Source: JBCFAY01 sp038562375
GTDB lineage: Bacteria > Bacillota > Clostridia > Christensenellales > CAG-138
NCBI GenBank assembly: GCA_038562375.1
Contig: JBCFAY010000006.1
Span: forward strand, 1 to 64,000
Direction: 5' to 3'
DNA: 64,000 nucleotides
The position numbers and the translations under genes were made by a program. A model generated the notes under the pieces. That model was not told the DNA's origin. It did not search any database and worked only from the letters and a program-made list of their open reading frames with translations. Shown here piece after piece: positions 34,822 through 43,987 of this stretch; position 1 is the first letter of the stretch; every line of letters starts with the position of its first letter.

Positions 34822-35232
34822 ATGACGGCAAAGGAGTATCTTTCCCAAGCCTACCGCCTGGATCAGCGTATCAACAGCAAGCTGGAACAGCTGACTTCAC
34901 TGAATGACCTGGCTACCAAATGCACATCTGTTATTACGGGTATGCCGCGAAATCCGAATCGAAGCGTATCTGCAATGGCAGATGCAGTGGCAAAAATCAT
35001 TGACCTGCAAACCGAGATCAACAAGGACATTGACCATCTCGTTGATTTGAAACGCGACATGGTTAGATGCATTAAAGCCGTAGATAATGCAGAATGCCAG
35101 ACTCTTCTGGAACTGAGATATCTCTGCTTCAAGACCTGGGAACAAATAGCTGTAGACATGGGCTATCGCGTGCGGAATGTGTACATCCTTCACAACGAGG
35201 CTTTAGAAAGAATCACAGTTCCCGAAACTTGA
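34822..35232 (+). CDS. DUF1492-like late transcription regulator
   Basis: A 136-residue protein with an N-terminal coiled coil (YRLDQRINSKLEQLTSLND) and a C-terminal sigma-4-like HTH (LRYLCFKTWEQIAVDMGYR). DUF1492/ArpU-type proteins regulate late phage genes, and this one stands directly before the packaging genes. It starts one base after the preceding stop. Confidence 0.8.
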   Translation: MTAKEYLSQAYRLDQRINSKLEQLTSLNDLATKCTSVITGMPRNPNRSVSAMADAVAKIIDLQTEINKDIDHLVDLKRDMVRCIKAVDNAECQTLLELRYLCFKTWEQIAVDMGYRVRNVYILHNEALERITVPET

Positions 35233-35302
35233 CACGTTTTTGCACTGTTTTGCATGACTGGCTTTATGTTATGATATCATCAGCAAAATAGAATTCGAGC
35301 AG

Positions 35303-35336
35303 CCTTCACGGGAAAATCCGTGAGGGCTTTTCTTTT
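35303..35336 (+). terminator. Terminator before the packaging genes
   Basis: CCTTCACGG (35303-35311) pairs with CCGTGAGGG (35318-35326, one wobble), followed by CTTTTCTTTT. It separates the early transcript from the HNH gene. Late transcription must read through it or start beyond it. Confidence 0.65.
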
Positions 35337-35351
35337 ACCCGGAGATTACCC

Positions 35352-35711
35352 ATGCCAATTAAACCAAAGCGGCCGTGCTCTTACCCCGGCTGTCCTGAAC
35401 TGACGGACGGCATGTTCTGTGAGAAGCACGCCAGACAGGAAGCCCAGCGGTATGAGCGATACGGCCGTGATCCTGCTTCAAAGAAGCGGTACGGCAGGAC
35501 ATGGAAGCGAGTCCGTGACCGTTACATCAAAGCCCACCCTCTGTGCGAGAGGTGCGCGAAGGAAGATAAGATCACGCTTGCCGAGGAGGTTCACCACATC
35601 AAACCGCTGTCGCACGGCGGCACAAACGATGCAGACAACCTCATGAGCTTATGCAAGAGCTGCCACTCGTTGATCACCGCCGAGATGGGAGACCGCTGGC
35701 ATAACAAATAA
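35352..35711 (+). CDS. HNH endonuclease of the packaging module
   Basis: A 119-residue HNH protein: an N-terminal zinc-binding CSYPGCPELTDGMFCEKH, CERCAKED, the HNH core EVHHIKPLSHGGTNDADNLM, and CKSCHSLI. HNH proteins next to terminase genes are needed for cos cleavage in HK97-like phages. The position is canonical. Confidence 0.92.
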   Translation: MPIKPKRPCSYPGCPELTDGMFCEKHARQEAQRYERYGRDPASKKRYGRTWKRVRDRYIKAHPLCERCAKEDKITLAEEVHHIKPLSHGGTNDADNLMSLCKSCHSLITAEMGDRWHNK

Positions 35712-35865
35712 AAGAGATCAGGGCTAAATTGTTGCCCGATCCTCCCGGAGGGGCGGTCGAAATCTCTGTGACTTATCATCCGGGGAACGGTGCGCGGGTC
35801 ACGCGCGCAAAAATCAGGAATTAAACGGGGTATTAACCCCTGCCGTGGACTGGGGGGTGACTGCC
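35712..35865 (+). other. Candidate cos region
   Basis: The gap between HNH and TerS holds a GC-rich segment with short inverted repeats (TGCGCG/CGCGCGCA near 35788-35806; GGGGTATTAACCCC 35827-35840). Cos phages with this gene order carry the packaging site here. The cut position is not determinable from one copy. Confidence 0.35.
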
Positions 35866-36420
35866 GTGGCAAAAGACGGAACAAGCCGCGGCAACAAGCC
35901 CGGCAATTATACCCGAGCCGGGCGTAAGCCGAAGCCGCTGACGGAGCAGATCGCCGAGGGCAAAAAAGGTGTGACGATTATCGCCTTGCCCGAGCCTGAG
36001 ATACTGGTCGGCTTCGAGATGCCACCGCCCAAAGAATACATGCTGGCTAAACAGAAAGGCGGTAAAGATCTGTGCGCCGAGAATGTATACCGGGAAACCT
36101 GGGCTTGGCTGAAGGAGCGCGGCTGCGAGCGGCTGGTCAGTTCGCAGCTGGTGGAACAGTATGCAATGAGCGTTTCCCGATGGATTCAGTGCGAGGAAGC
36201 CATCTCTGAATACGGCTTTCTATCAAAACACCCAACCACGGGCAACCCGATAGCCAGTCCTTTCGTGGCGATGAGCCAGCAATATATGAAACAGACGAAC
36301 CAGCTCTGGTTCTCTATTTTTGCCGTGGTCAAGGAAAACTGTTCCGCGGCGTTCACTGGGGCAAACCCACAGGACGATGTAATGGAGCGACTGCTCAGGG
36401 CAAGGAGGGGTAATACGTGA
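35866..36420 (+). CDS. terS: Terminase small subunit (P27 family)
   Basis: A 184-residue protein: a basic N-terminus (SRGNKPGNYTRAGRKPKPLT), then YRETWAWLKERGCERLVSSQ and NQLWFSIFAVVKENCSAAF, typical of P27-type small terminases. It recognises the packaging site and recruits TerL. GTG 35866 is chosen because GGGGGGTGA lies six bases upstream; GTG 35845 is the alternative. Confidence 0.85.
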   Translation: MAKDGTSRGNKPGNYTRAGRKPKPLTEQIAEGKKGVTIIALPEPEILVGFEMPPPKEYMLAKQKGGKDLCAENVYRETWAWLKERGCERLVSSQLVEQYAMSVSRWIQCEEAISEYGFLSKHPTTGNPIASPFVAMSQQYMKQTNQLWFSIFAVVKENCSAAFTGANPQDDVMERLLRARRGNT

Positions 36421-37679
36421 TTTCAACAGAACGCTTTGAAAAAGTAAATATAGACAAGCTGGTGCCGTATGCCCGTAACGCCCGCACCCACAGCAAGGAG
36501 CAGATTCTCCAGCTTCGCGCGTCCATTCGTGAGTTCGGATTTGTCAACCCGGTCATTGTGGACAAGGATCTAAACATAATCGCAGGGCATGGACGCATCC
36601 TTGCTGCTAAAGAGGAAGGGTTCACGGAAGTTCCATGCGTGTTCGCCGAACACCTGACCGAGGCCCAGAAGCGGGCATATATCATCGCGGACAACCGTCT
36701 CGCGCTGAACGCCGGATGGGATGCCGAAATGCTGTCTGTGGAGATCGCCGACCTGCAGGGCGCCGACTTCGATATCTCCCTCCTCGGCTTTGACGACGCC
36801 GAACTAAATAAACTGTTGGGCGGCATGGAGGATGTCAAAGACGACGACTTCGATGTGGACGCCGAGCTGCAGAAACCCGCTGTTACCCAACCGGGCGACC
36901 TGTGGCTTTTAGGGAATCACCGACTAGTCTGCGGTGACAGCACCAAAGCAGAAACCTTCGAACTGCTCATGGATGGCAAGACCGCAAACCTTGTGGTGAC
37001 CGACCCACCGTATAACGTGAACTACGAAGGCACGGCGGGAAAAATCAGGAACGACAACATGGCGGACGCCAAGTTCTATCAGTTCCTGCTGGATGCCTTT
37101 ACCCTGACGGAAAAGGTGATGGCGCGGGACGCGAGCATCTATGTGTTCCACGCGGACACCGAAGGGCTGAATTTCCGCAGGGCATTCTCCGACGCCGGGT
37201 TCTATCTATCCGGGACGTGCATCTGGAAGAAGCAGTCGCTGGTTCTGGGACGCTCCCCGTACCAATGGCAGCATGAACCGATATTATTCGGCTGGAAGAA
37301 AACGGGCAAGCATGCCTGGTACTCCGACCGCAAGCAGTCCACAATATGGGAGTTCGACAAACCCAAAAAGAATGCCGACCATCCGACGATGAAGCCGGTG
37401 CCGCTGATTGCCTATCCCATTGTGAACAGTTCTATGACTGGGTGCATCGTCCTTGACCCCTTCGGGGGTAGCGGTTCAACCCTTATCGCCAGTGAACAAA
37501 CTGAACGGATATGTTACACGGTTGAACTGGACGAAAAATATTGTGATGTTATTGTAAAAAGGTACATTAGGCAAATTGGTACGGATAAAGATGTATATCT
37601 CATTAGGGATGGTCAAAAAACACACGTTGACATGTCTGACCAAACTACTGATAATCCTGCAGCTTCTGTACAAAATTGA
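36417..37679 (+). CDS. ParB-N/DNA methyltransferase fusion
   Basis: A 420-residue fusion. A ParB/Srx-like N-terminal domain (LVPYARNARTHSKEQILQLR, IIAGHGRILAAKEEG) precedes a beta-class amino-methyltransferase with VTDPPYNVNYEG (about 194-205) and LDPFGGSGSTLIASEQ near residue 345. Phages use such enzymes to mask their DNA from host restriction. It starts at GTG 36417, overlapping terS by four bases. The last 60 codons are AT-richer than the rest, which may mark a recombination join. Confidence 0.9.
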   Translation: MISTERFEKVNIDKLVPYARNARTHSKEQILQLRASIREFGFVNPVIVDKDLNIIAGHGRILAAKEEGFTEVPCVFAEHLTEAQKRAYIIADNRLALNAGWDAEMLSVEIADLQGADFDISLLGFDDAELNKLLGGMEDVKDDDFDVDAELQKPAVTQPGDLWLLGNHRLVCGDSTKAETFELLMDGKTANLVVTDPPYNVNYEGTAGKIRNDNMADAKFYQFLLDAFTLTEKVMARDASIYVFHADTEGLNFRRAFSDAGFYLSGTCIWKKQSLVLGRSPYQWQHEPILFGWKKTGKHAWYSDRKQSTIWEFDKPKKNADHPTMKPVPLIAYPIVNSSMTGCIVLDPFGGSGSTLIASEQTERICYTVELDEKYCDVIVKRYIRQIGTDKDVYLIRDGQKTHVDMSDQTTDNPAASVQN

Positions 37680-37744
37680 GTTGCTATTCCACAGCTTCAG
37701 AGTGATATATGTACTCACCAAAGAAGCAAAGGAGGCTAATCATA

Positions 37745-38722
37745 ATGAGAATTCACTACAATTTAACCGGCGCGGAGCGCAAATCACTGGCAGGAGCAGT
37801 ATGTCAGGAACTGAACGCTCCGACGAAACACCTCGGTGCTCCGACATTCGCCTATGAGGTGGGCGGCTACCACATCGACAAAAACGGTACTGTCGAAGGC
37901 GCGGACAATCTGGACTTGGAAGACGCACTTCGCCAGAAGGGCTTCATCGCCCAAGTGCGTAAATACGACGAACCCGACACCTGCGAGAGCGGGCTCGGCA
38001 GGTTGGGAGCCACGCCCTCCATCGAAGAACTGGACGAAGAGGCTACGGCTTGGGCGGAGCGTGAGATGCGACGCCTGCAACTTGAGAGCCAGAACGTCCC
38101 CGACTACTCTAATCGCGGTCAGTATGGCGGTGACGGCATACCTGAAACCGACATTCCCGCCTACGAGGAGTTAAACCTGACCGAAGAGGAAGAACTGGGA
38201 CTTGGCAAACAGCGCCGCGACCACCAGGGCGAGGACGGTATGCAGGCAAGCGACGTTCCCGAGTGTGAGGAGTCCGCTGGCCTGACAATCGAGATGCCGC
38301 TTGAAGGTTACACCGAAGAAAGCATCGCCAACCTTGAAAAACTCATCGCCAGCAAGACCAGCCTCATCAAGAAGGCTATCGGAGCGAACGCGCTTCCAAT
38401 CGAGCGTACGGAAACAACGCTAAAGTTTCCTTGGTTTTCCTTTGGAGCATCCGGCGAGGAAGCCGATGCCTACTCCCGTCTGGTCAGCGCCTTATACGCA
38501 GCGGCGAAGGAGCAGAAAAGGGTTACCGCCAAAGACAAGGATGTGGAAAATGAGAAGTTCGCTTTTCGGGTCTTCCTTATCCGACTGGGGTTTGTGGGCG
38601 ACGAGTACAAGAGCGCGAGAAAAATACTGCTAAGAAATCTTTCGGGAAACAGTGCGTTCAAGAACGGCAGCAGAGTAACGGAAAAGGAGGTATCTGCAGA
38701 TGAAAAAATTCCCCGCCAATGA
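37745..38722 (+). CDS. Phage hypothetical protein (virulence-protein-like annotation group)
   Basis: A 325-residue protein often found between methyltransferase and terminase genes in Clostridia prophages. The N-terminal domain (MRIHYNLTGAERKSLAGAV, PTFAYEVGGYHIDKNGTVEG) is followed by an acidic linker (LNLTEEEELGLGKQRRDHQG) and a C-terminal helical domain (LEKLIASKTSLIKKAIGAN). The function is unknown. The ATG is behind AAAGGAGG. Confidence 0.75.
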   Translation: MRIHYNLTGAERKSLAGAVCQELNAPTKHLGAPTFAYEVGGYHIDKNGTVEGADNLDLEDALRQKGFIAQVRKYDEPDTCESGLGRLGATPSIEELDEEATAWAEREMRRLQLESQNVPDYSNRGQYGGDGIPETDIPAYEELNLTEEEELGLGKQRRDHQGEDGMQASDVPECEESAGLTIEMPLEGYTEESIANLEKLIASKTSLIKKAIGANALPIERTETTLKFPWFSFGASGEEADAYSRLVSALYAAAKEQKRVTAKDKDVENEKFAFRVFLIRLGFVGDEYKSARKILLRNLSGNSAFKNGSRVTEKEVSADEKIPRQ

Positions 38723-38942
38723 AACAGTGGAACGCCTCCGCAGACAGTACCCTAATGGGATTCGCGTAGAACTGGTCAGGATGAACGACCCGTATTCCAA
38801 ATTAAAACCCGGCGACCGTGGAACTGTGAATTTTGTGGACGACACAGGAACCATCTTCTGCACTTGGGATTGCGGTTCGACGCTTGGCGTGGTTTACGGT
38901 GAGGATGCCGTTAGAATCCTGGAATCCGAGGTACTGCCATGA
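38700..38942 (+). CDS. DUF4314-like protein
   Basis: An 80-residue SH3-like beta-barrel protein (VELVRMNDPYSKLKPGDRGT, FVDDTGTIFCTWDCGSTLGV). It overlaps the preceding gene by 23 bases and the next by four. It is a common phage companion of TerL with no known role. Confidence 0.8.
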   Translation: MKKFPANETVERLRRQYPNGIRVELVRMNDPYSKLKPGDRGTVNFVDDTGTIFCTWDCGSTLGVVYGEDAVRILESEVLP

Positions 38943-39127
38943 CCGAGATAGTGAAACAGCAAATTCTCTCTATCCGGGCAAGCGGTGCCACGAACATGTT
39001 TGATGCGGCTGCTGTCCAGCGGCTCGCGTTTGAGAACGGATATTATGAACTTACCGATTACATCGAGAACAACCGTAAGGCGTATGCTCATTTTATTCTG
39101 ACGGGCGAAACCGAGGAAACGCCATAG
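38939..39127 (+). CDS. DUF5049-like protein
   Basis: A 62-residue helical protein (ILSIRASGATNMFDAAAVQR, YIENNRKAYAHFILTGE). It is the regular partner of DUF4314 before terL, coupled by an ATGA overlap. The function is unknown. Confidence 0.75.
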   Translation: MTEIVKQQILSIRASGATNMFDAAAVQRLAFENGYYELTDYIENNRKAYAHFILTGETEETP

Positions 39128-39156
39128 ACCATATACAAATGCAAATGGATAGAAGT

Positions 39157-39187
39157 AAAGGGCTTTCAGACGAAGGCTCTTTTCTTT
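39157..39187 (+). terminator. Terminator-like hairpin before terL
   Basis: AAAGGGCTTTC and GAAGGCTCTTT (39157-39182) pair with two wobbles around an AGAC loop, followed by T-rich sequence. Confidence 0.45.
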
Positions 39188-39218
39188 TGCCTGTTATCAT
39201 CGAAAGGAGGCGGTCTTC

Positions 39219-40823
39219 ATACGCAAACTGAAGAAGTACAAGCCAACCACGTTTGTAGCATCAGATTCTGTTTACAGCAAAGCCGCCGCCGACTATGCCG
39301 TTTCCTTTATCGAGGCCCTCTCCCACACGAAAGGCTCCTGGGCTGGTAAGCCCTTTGAACTTATCGACTGGCAGGAGCAGATCGTCCGGGATGTATTCGG
39401 CATTATAAAATCCAACGGGTACCGGCAGTTCAACACGGCGTATGTGGAGATACCGAAAAAGATGGGCAAGTCTGAGCTTGCCGCCGCCATAGCGCTTCTG
39501 CTCACCTGCGGCGATAACGAAGAACGCGCCGAGGTATACGGCTGCGCCGCGGATCGGCAACAAGCGTCCATCGTTTTTGAGGTGGCGGCTGACATGGTTC
39601 GGATGTGCCCTGCTCTATCCCGGCGTGTCAAGCTGTTGGCGTCGACGAAGCGTCTCGTTTACCTCCCGACAAACAGCTTTTATCAGGTGCTATCGGCTGA
39701 GGCGTATTCGAAGCATGGATTCAATATTCACGGAGTGGTCTTTGATGAACTGCATACCCAACCAAACCGGAAGCTGTTTGACGTCATGACTAAAGGCTCC
39801 GGCGACGCGCGGACACAGCCGCTATACTTCCTGATCACCACAGCTGGTACGGACACGAACAGCATCTGCTATGAAACGCACCAGAAAGCGCTGGATATCC
39901 TTGAAGGCCGGAAGCACGACCCCACCTTCTACCCTGTGATCTACGGCGCGAAGGAAGAAGACGACTGGACTGACCCTAAGGTATGGAAGAAAGCAAACCC
40001 CTCCCTCGGCATCACGGTCGGTATGGACAAGGTGAAGGCCGCGTGCGAATCGGCGAAACAGAACCCCGCTGAGGAGAACAGTTTCCGACAACTGCGGCTC
40101 AATCAATGGGTCAAACAGGCCGTCCGCTGGATGCCCATGGCGAAGTGGGATGCCAGCGCATTTCCCGTCGACGCGGACAGCCTAAGTGGTCGGGTCTGCT
40201 ACGGCGGGCTTGACCTTTCCTCCACTACGGACATCACAGCGTTCGTGCTGGTGTTCCCACCGGAGGATGAAACGGACAAATACAGCGTGCTTCCATTTTT
40301 CTGGATGCCGGAAGAAAATATCGACCTGCGTGTGCGGCGTGACCATGTGCAATACGACCTATGGAAAAAGCAAGGGCATCTTTTGACCACCGAGGGCAAC
40401 GTCGTTCACTACGGCTTCATCGAAGGTTTTATTGAAAAGCTTGGCGAGCGGTACAACATCCGCGAGATCGCCTTTGACCGCTGGGGTGCTGTGCAAATGG
40501 TTCAGAACCTTGAGGGTATGGGTTTTACGGTGGTTCCTTTCGGGCAGGGCTTCAAGGATATGTCACCGCCCACCAAAGAGCTTATGAAGCTCACGTTGGA
40601 AGAAAGAATCGCCCACGGCGGTCATCCCGTGCTGCGCTGGATGATGGATAACATTTTTATCCGCACTGACCCTGCGGGCAATATCAAGCCGGACAAGGAA
40701 AAAAGCACCGAGAAGATTGACGGTGCGGTGGCAACGATTATGGCGCTTGACCGCGCGCTCCGGAATGGAGACGGTAATCGGGGTACATCAGTTTACGATG
40801 AAAGGGGGTTATTGATGTTGTGA
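39219..40823 (+). CDS. terL: Terminase large subunit, with ATA at the start position
   Basis: A 534-residue packaging motor. The ATPase domain has a Walker A-like EIPKKMGKSELAAA (about 77-90) and Walker B VVFDELHTQ; the nuclease domain starts near YGGLDLSSTTDITAF. The frame is open and homolog-like from IRKLKKYKPTTF, where relatives have MRKLKKYK. The codon there is ATA, eight bases after a perfect AAAGGAGG (39203-39210). The first ordinary in-frame start is GTG 39444, which would remove 75 residues in front of the ATPase. I therefore mark ATA as the probable, inefficient start. The gene overlaps the portal gene by four bases. Confidence 0.88.
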   Translation: MRKLKKYKPTTFVASDSVYSKAAADYAVSFIEALSHTKGSWAGKPFELIDWQEQIVRDVFGIIKSNGYRQFNTAYVEIPKKMGKSELAAAIALLLTCGDNEERAEVYGCAADRQQASIVFEVAADMVRMCPALSRRVKLLASTKRLVYLPTNSFYQVLSAEAYSKHGFNIHGVVFDELHTQPNRKLFDVMTKGSGDARTQPLYFLITTAGTDTNSICYETHQKALDILEGRKHDPTFYPVIYGAKEEDDWTDPKVWKKANPSLGITVGMDKVKAACESAKQNPAEENSFRQLRLNQWVKQAVRWMPMAKWDASAFPVDADSLSGRVCYGGLDLSSTTDITAFVLVFPPEDETDKYSVLPFFWMPEENIDLRVRRDHVQYDLWKKQGHLLTTEGNVVHYGFIEGFIEKLGERYNIREIAFDRWGAVQMVQNLEGMGFTVVPFGQGFKDMSPPTKELMKLTLEERIAHGGHPVLRWMMDNIFIRTDPAGNIKPDKEKSTEKIDGAVATIMALDRALRNGDGNRGTSVYDERGLLML

Positions 40824-42061
40824 GTATATTTTCAAACCTGTTCAGATCGCGGGACAAGCCAGTAAACCGTCTTCCGGGCAGCGACTACAGCTTCTTCTTC
40901 GGCAGAACGGCCAGCGGAAAAGCGGTCAATGAGCAAACCGCCATGCAGACGACGGCGGTATACGCCTGTGTCAGGATATTGGCTGAGGCGATTGCCGGGC
41001 TGCCGCTGCAAGTCTACCGGTATAAACCGGACGGCGGAAAGGAAAAGGCGCTGAATCACCCCCTGTATTATTTGCTGCATACAGAGCCGAACCCTGAGAT
41101 GACTTCATTTGTGTTCCGGGAAACACTGATGGGTCATCTTTTACTTTGGGGAAACGCCTACGCTCAGATTGTTCGGGACGGTTCGGGACGGGTGCTGGCG
41201 CTCTACCCGCTGCTGCCCGGCAAAATGACCGTGGACAGAACGGCGAGCGGCCAGCTTTTTTACGAGTACCGCATGGATACCGGTTCGGTTATCTTGCGCC
41301 CGGAAGACGTCCTGCATATCCCCGGACTCGGCTTCGATGGGCTTATCGGCTACTCGCCCATCGCCATGGCCAAGAACGCCATCGGCATGGCGATTGCCTG
41401 TGAGGAATATGGCGCGTCGTTCTTCGCTAACGGCGCGAACCCCGGCGGTGTACTTGAGCATCCCGGCGTCGTAAAAGACCCGAAGCGTGTGCGCGAAAGC
41501 TGGAACACCGTGTACCAGGGCAGTGCCAACGCTCACCGCATAGCTGTGCTGGAAGAAGGCATGAAGTTTCAGGCCATCGGCATCCCACCCGAGCAGGCGC
41601 AGTTTCTGGAGACGCGCAAGTTTCAGATCAATGAGATTGCCCGTATCTTCCGCGTACCGCCGCACATGGTCGGCGACCTCGAGAAGTCGAGCTTTTCGAA
41701 TATCGAGCAGCAGAGTCTGGAGTTTGTCAAATACACGCTCGACCCGTGGGTAGTGCGCTGGGAACAGGCCATTCAAAAGGCGCTCCTCCTGCCGTCCGAA
41801 AAAGCTGCGTTCTTTGCCAAGTTTAACGTGGATGGACTGCTGCGCGGCGACTACGCCAGCCGCATGACCGGATATTCCACCGGACGGCAGAACGGATGGC
41901 TTTCGGCCAACGACATCCGGGAACTGGAGGATATGAACCGGATATCGGCGGAAGACGGCGGCGACCTGTACCTGATCAATGGCAACATGACAAAGCTTGC
42001 GGACGCGGGCGCGTTTGCCAATAAGAATACTCAAAAGACGGAGGGAAAGAAAAATGCATAG
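40820..42061 (+). CDS. Portal protein (HK97 type)
   Basis: A 413-residue portal: MQTTAVYACVRILAEAIAGL near the N-terminus, VLHIPGLGFDGLIGYSPI, and KFQINEIARIFRVPPHMVGD in the clip/wing region. Twelve copies form the vertex channel through which DNA enters the head. It starts at GTG 40820, overlapping terL. Confidence 0.93.
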   Translation: MSIFSNLFRSRDKPVNRLPGSDYSFFFGRTASGKAVNEQTAMQTTAVYACVRILAEAIAGLPLQVYRYKPDGGKEKALNHPLYYLLHTEPNPEMTSFVFRETLMGHLLLWGNAYAQIVRDGSGRVLALYPLLPGKMTVDRTASGQLFYEYRMDTGSVILRPEDVLHIPGLGFDGLIGYSPIAMAKNAIGMAIACEEYGASFFANGANPGGVLEHPGVVKDPKRVRESWNTVYQGSANAHRIAVLEEGMKFQAIGIPPEQAQFLETRKFQINEIARIFRVPPHMVGDLEKSSFSNIEQQSLEFVKYTLDPWVVRWEQAIQKALLLPSEKAAFFAKFNVDGLLRGDYASRMTGYSTGRQNGWLSANDIRELEDMNRISAEDGGDLYLINGNMTKLADAGAFANKNTQKTEGKKNA

Positions 42062-42749
42062 GAAGTTCTGGAATTGGGTGCGTAATGAAGACGGTGCGCG
42101 GACGCTGTATCTCGACGGCGCAATCGCCGAGGAAAGCTGGCTCGGAGACGAGGTCACGCCCAAGCAGTTTAAAACTGAGCTGACGTCTGGCGAGGGCGAC
42201 ATTACGATCTGGATCAACAGCCCCGGAGGCGACGTCTTTGCGGCAAGCCAGATTTACAACATGCTCATGGATTACAAGGGCAACGTCACCGTAAAGATCG
42301 ACGGCATCGCGGCGAGCGCCGCGTCGGTGATCGCGATGGCGGGCGGCGAAGTCCTCATGTCGCCGGTGTCCATGCTCATGATCCATAACCCCATGACCAT
42401 CGCCATCGGCGATACGGAGGAAATGGAGAAAGCCATCGCCATGCTGGCGGAGGTCAAGGAAAGCATCATCAACGCGTATGAGCTGAAGTCCGGGCTGTCC
42501 CGTGCGAGAATATCGCACCTGATGGACGCCGAAAGCTGGTTTAACGCGAAAAAGGCGGTGGAACTGGGGTTTGCGGACGATATTCTGTTTACCGGGGCAG
42601 CGCCGCCGGACACCGAGGTTACCGACGGCCTGATCTTCAGCCGTCAGGCGGTCACCAACTCCATACTGCGAAAACTACCGCATAAAGAAAAGAACACAGG
42701 TACCCCGGTCGAGTCGCTTCAGAAGCGGCTTTTTTTATTGAAACCATAA
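42054..42749 (+). CDS. Head maturation protease (ClpP-like)
   Basis: A 231-residue serine protease of the ClpP/S14 fold. The nucleophile Ser is in GIAASAASVIAMAG, the His in MLMIHNPM, and the oxyanion region in INSPGGDVFAASQI. It cleaves the scaffold part of the capsid protein. ATG 42054 follows GGAGGG and overlaps the portal gene by 8 bases. Confidence 0.93.
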   Translation: MHRKFWNWVRNEDGARTLYLDGAIAEESWLGDEVTPKQFKTELTSGEGDITIWINSPGGDVFAASQIYNMLMDYKGNVTVKIDGIAASAASVIAMAGGEVLMSPVSMLMIHNPMTIAIGDTEEMEKAIAMLAEVKESIINAYELKSGLSRARISHLMDAESWFNAKKAVELGFADDILFTGAAPPDTEVTDGLIFSRQAVTNSILRKLPHKEKNTGTPVESLQKRLFLLKP

Positions 42750-42762
42750 GGAGGAAATGAAA

Positions 42763-43968
42763 ATGAATAAGACACTTGAACTGCGCGAGAAGCGCGCGAA
42801 AGCCTGGGAAGCCGCCAAGGCTTTTTTAGATTCCAAGCGCGGCAACGACGGCCTGCTTTCGGCTGAGGATACAGCCACTTACGAAAAGATGGAGACGGAC
42901 GTAGTGGCTCTGGGCAAGGAAATCGACAGGTTGGAGCGTCAGGCCGCGCTCGATCTGGAAATGTCGAAGGCGACCAGCAATCCCATTACCAATACCCCTT
43001 CCAAGAACAACGAGGAAAAAACCGGGCGCGCCGCTTCCGAATACAAGCGGGCATTCTGGAATGCCATGCGCACCCGCGCCGGTGAAGGGCTTGACCCGGT
43101 TGTGAGAAACGCCCTGCAGATCGGCACCGACACCGAAGGCGGATACCTCGTGCCGGACGAATTCGAACGTACCCTCGTGGACGCTCTTGAGGATGAGAAT
43201 ATTTTCCGCAAACTGGCCAAGGTCATCACGACCTCCTCCGGCGACCGCAAAATCCCTGTCGTGGCCTCCAAGGGTACGGCCGCGTGGATCGACGAGGAAG
43301 GCGCCGTTCCCGAGAGCGACGACAGCTTCGGCCAGGTTTCCATCGGGGCTTACAAGCTGGGCACCCTGATCAAGGTTTCCGAGGAGCTGCTGAATGACAG
43401 CGTGTTTAACCTTGAGACCTATATTGCCACCGAATTTGCCCGCCGTATCGGAAACAAGGAAGAAGAAGCCTTTTTCATTGGCGACGGCTCTGGCAAACCG
43501 ACAGGTATACTCGCAGCAACCGGCGGCGCGCAGCTCGGCGTGACCACGGCAGGTGCGACGGCGATTACGCTGGATGAGATTCTGGATCTGTTCTACAGCC
43601 TGAAAGCGCCCTACCGCAACAAGGCGGTATTCGTTATGAACGACGCTACGGTTAAGGCGATCCGCAAGCTGAAGGATAGCCAGGGCCAGTACCTCTGGCA
43701 GCCGTCCATTCAGGCGGGTACGCCTGACACCATCGTCAACCGTCCGCTGTACACCTCTGCATATGTACCGGCTGTTGAGGCGGCGGCGAAAACCATCGCG
43801 TTCGGAGATTTCAGCTACTACTGGGTGGCTGACCGACAGGGCCGGGTGTTCAAACGCCTGAACGAGCTGTACGCGGCAACTGGTCAGGTGGGGTTCATCG
43901 CCACCCAGCGCGTGGACGGCAAGTTGATCCTGCCCGAGGCTATCAAGGTGCTTCAGCAGAAGGCATAA
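42763..43968 (+). CDS. Major capsid protein (HK97 fold)
   Basis: A 401-residue capsid protein. An N-terminal coiled-coil scaffold (about 1-75, RKALK-type heptads) is followed by the mature shell protein, with GYLVPDEFERTLVDALEDEN, KIPVVASKGTAAWIDEEG and LIKVSEELLNDSVFNLETYI. ATG 42763 is preferred to 42757, which is too close to AAGGAGG. Confidence 0.95.
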   Translation: MNKTLELREKRAKAWEAAKAFLDSKRGNDGLLSAEDTATYEKMETDVVALGKEIDRLERQAALDLEMSKATSNPITNTPSKNNEEKTGRAASEYKRAFWNAMRTRAGEGLDPVVRNALQIGTDTEGGYLVPDEFERTLVDALEDENIFRKLAKVITTSSGDRKIPVVASKGTAAWIDEEGAVPESDDSFGQVSIGAYKLGTLIKVSEELLNDSVFNLETYIATEFARRIGNKEEEAFFIGDGSGKPTGILAATGGAQLGVTTAGATAITLDEILDLFYSLKAPYRNKAVFVMNDATVKAIRKLKDSQGQYLWQPSIQAGTPDTIVNRPLYTSAYVPAVEAAAKTIAFGDFSYYWVADRQGRVFKRLNELYAATGQVGFIATQRVDGKLILPEAIKVLQQKA

Positions 43969-43987
43969 CCGCAAGGAGGTGAGCGCG

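Noticed and set aside
41141..42217. 358-codon minus-strand frame opposite portal and protease genes
   Set aside because: It is a shadow of well-identified genes on the plus strand; no ribosome-binding site or recognisable domain.
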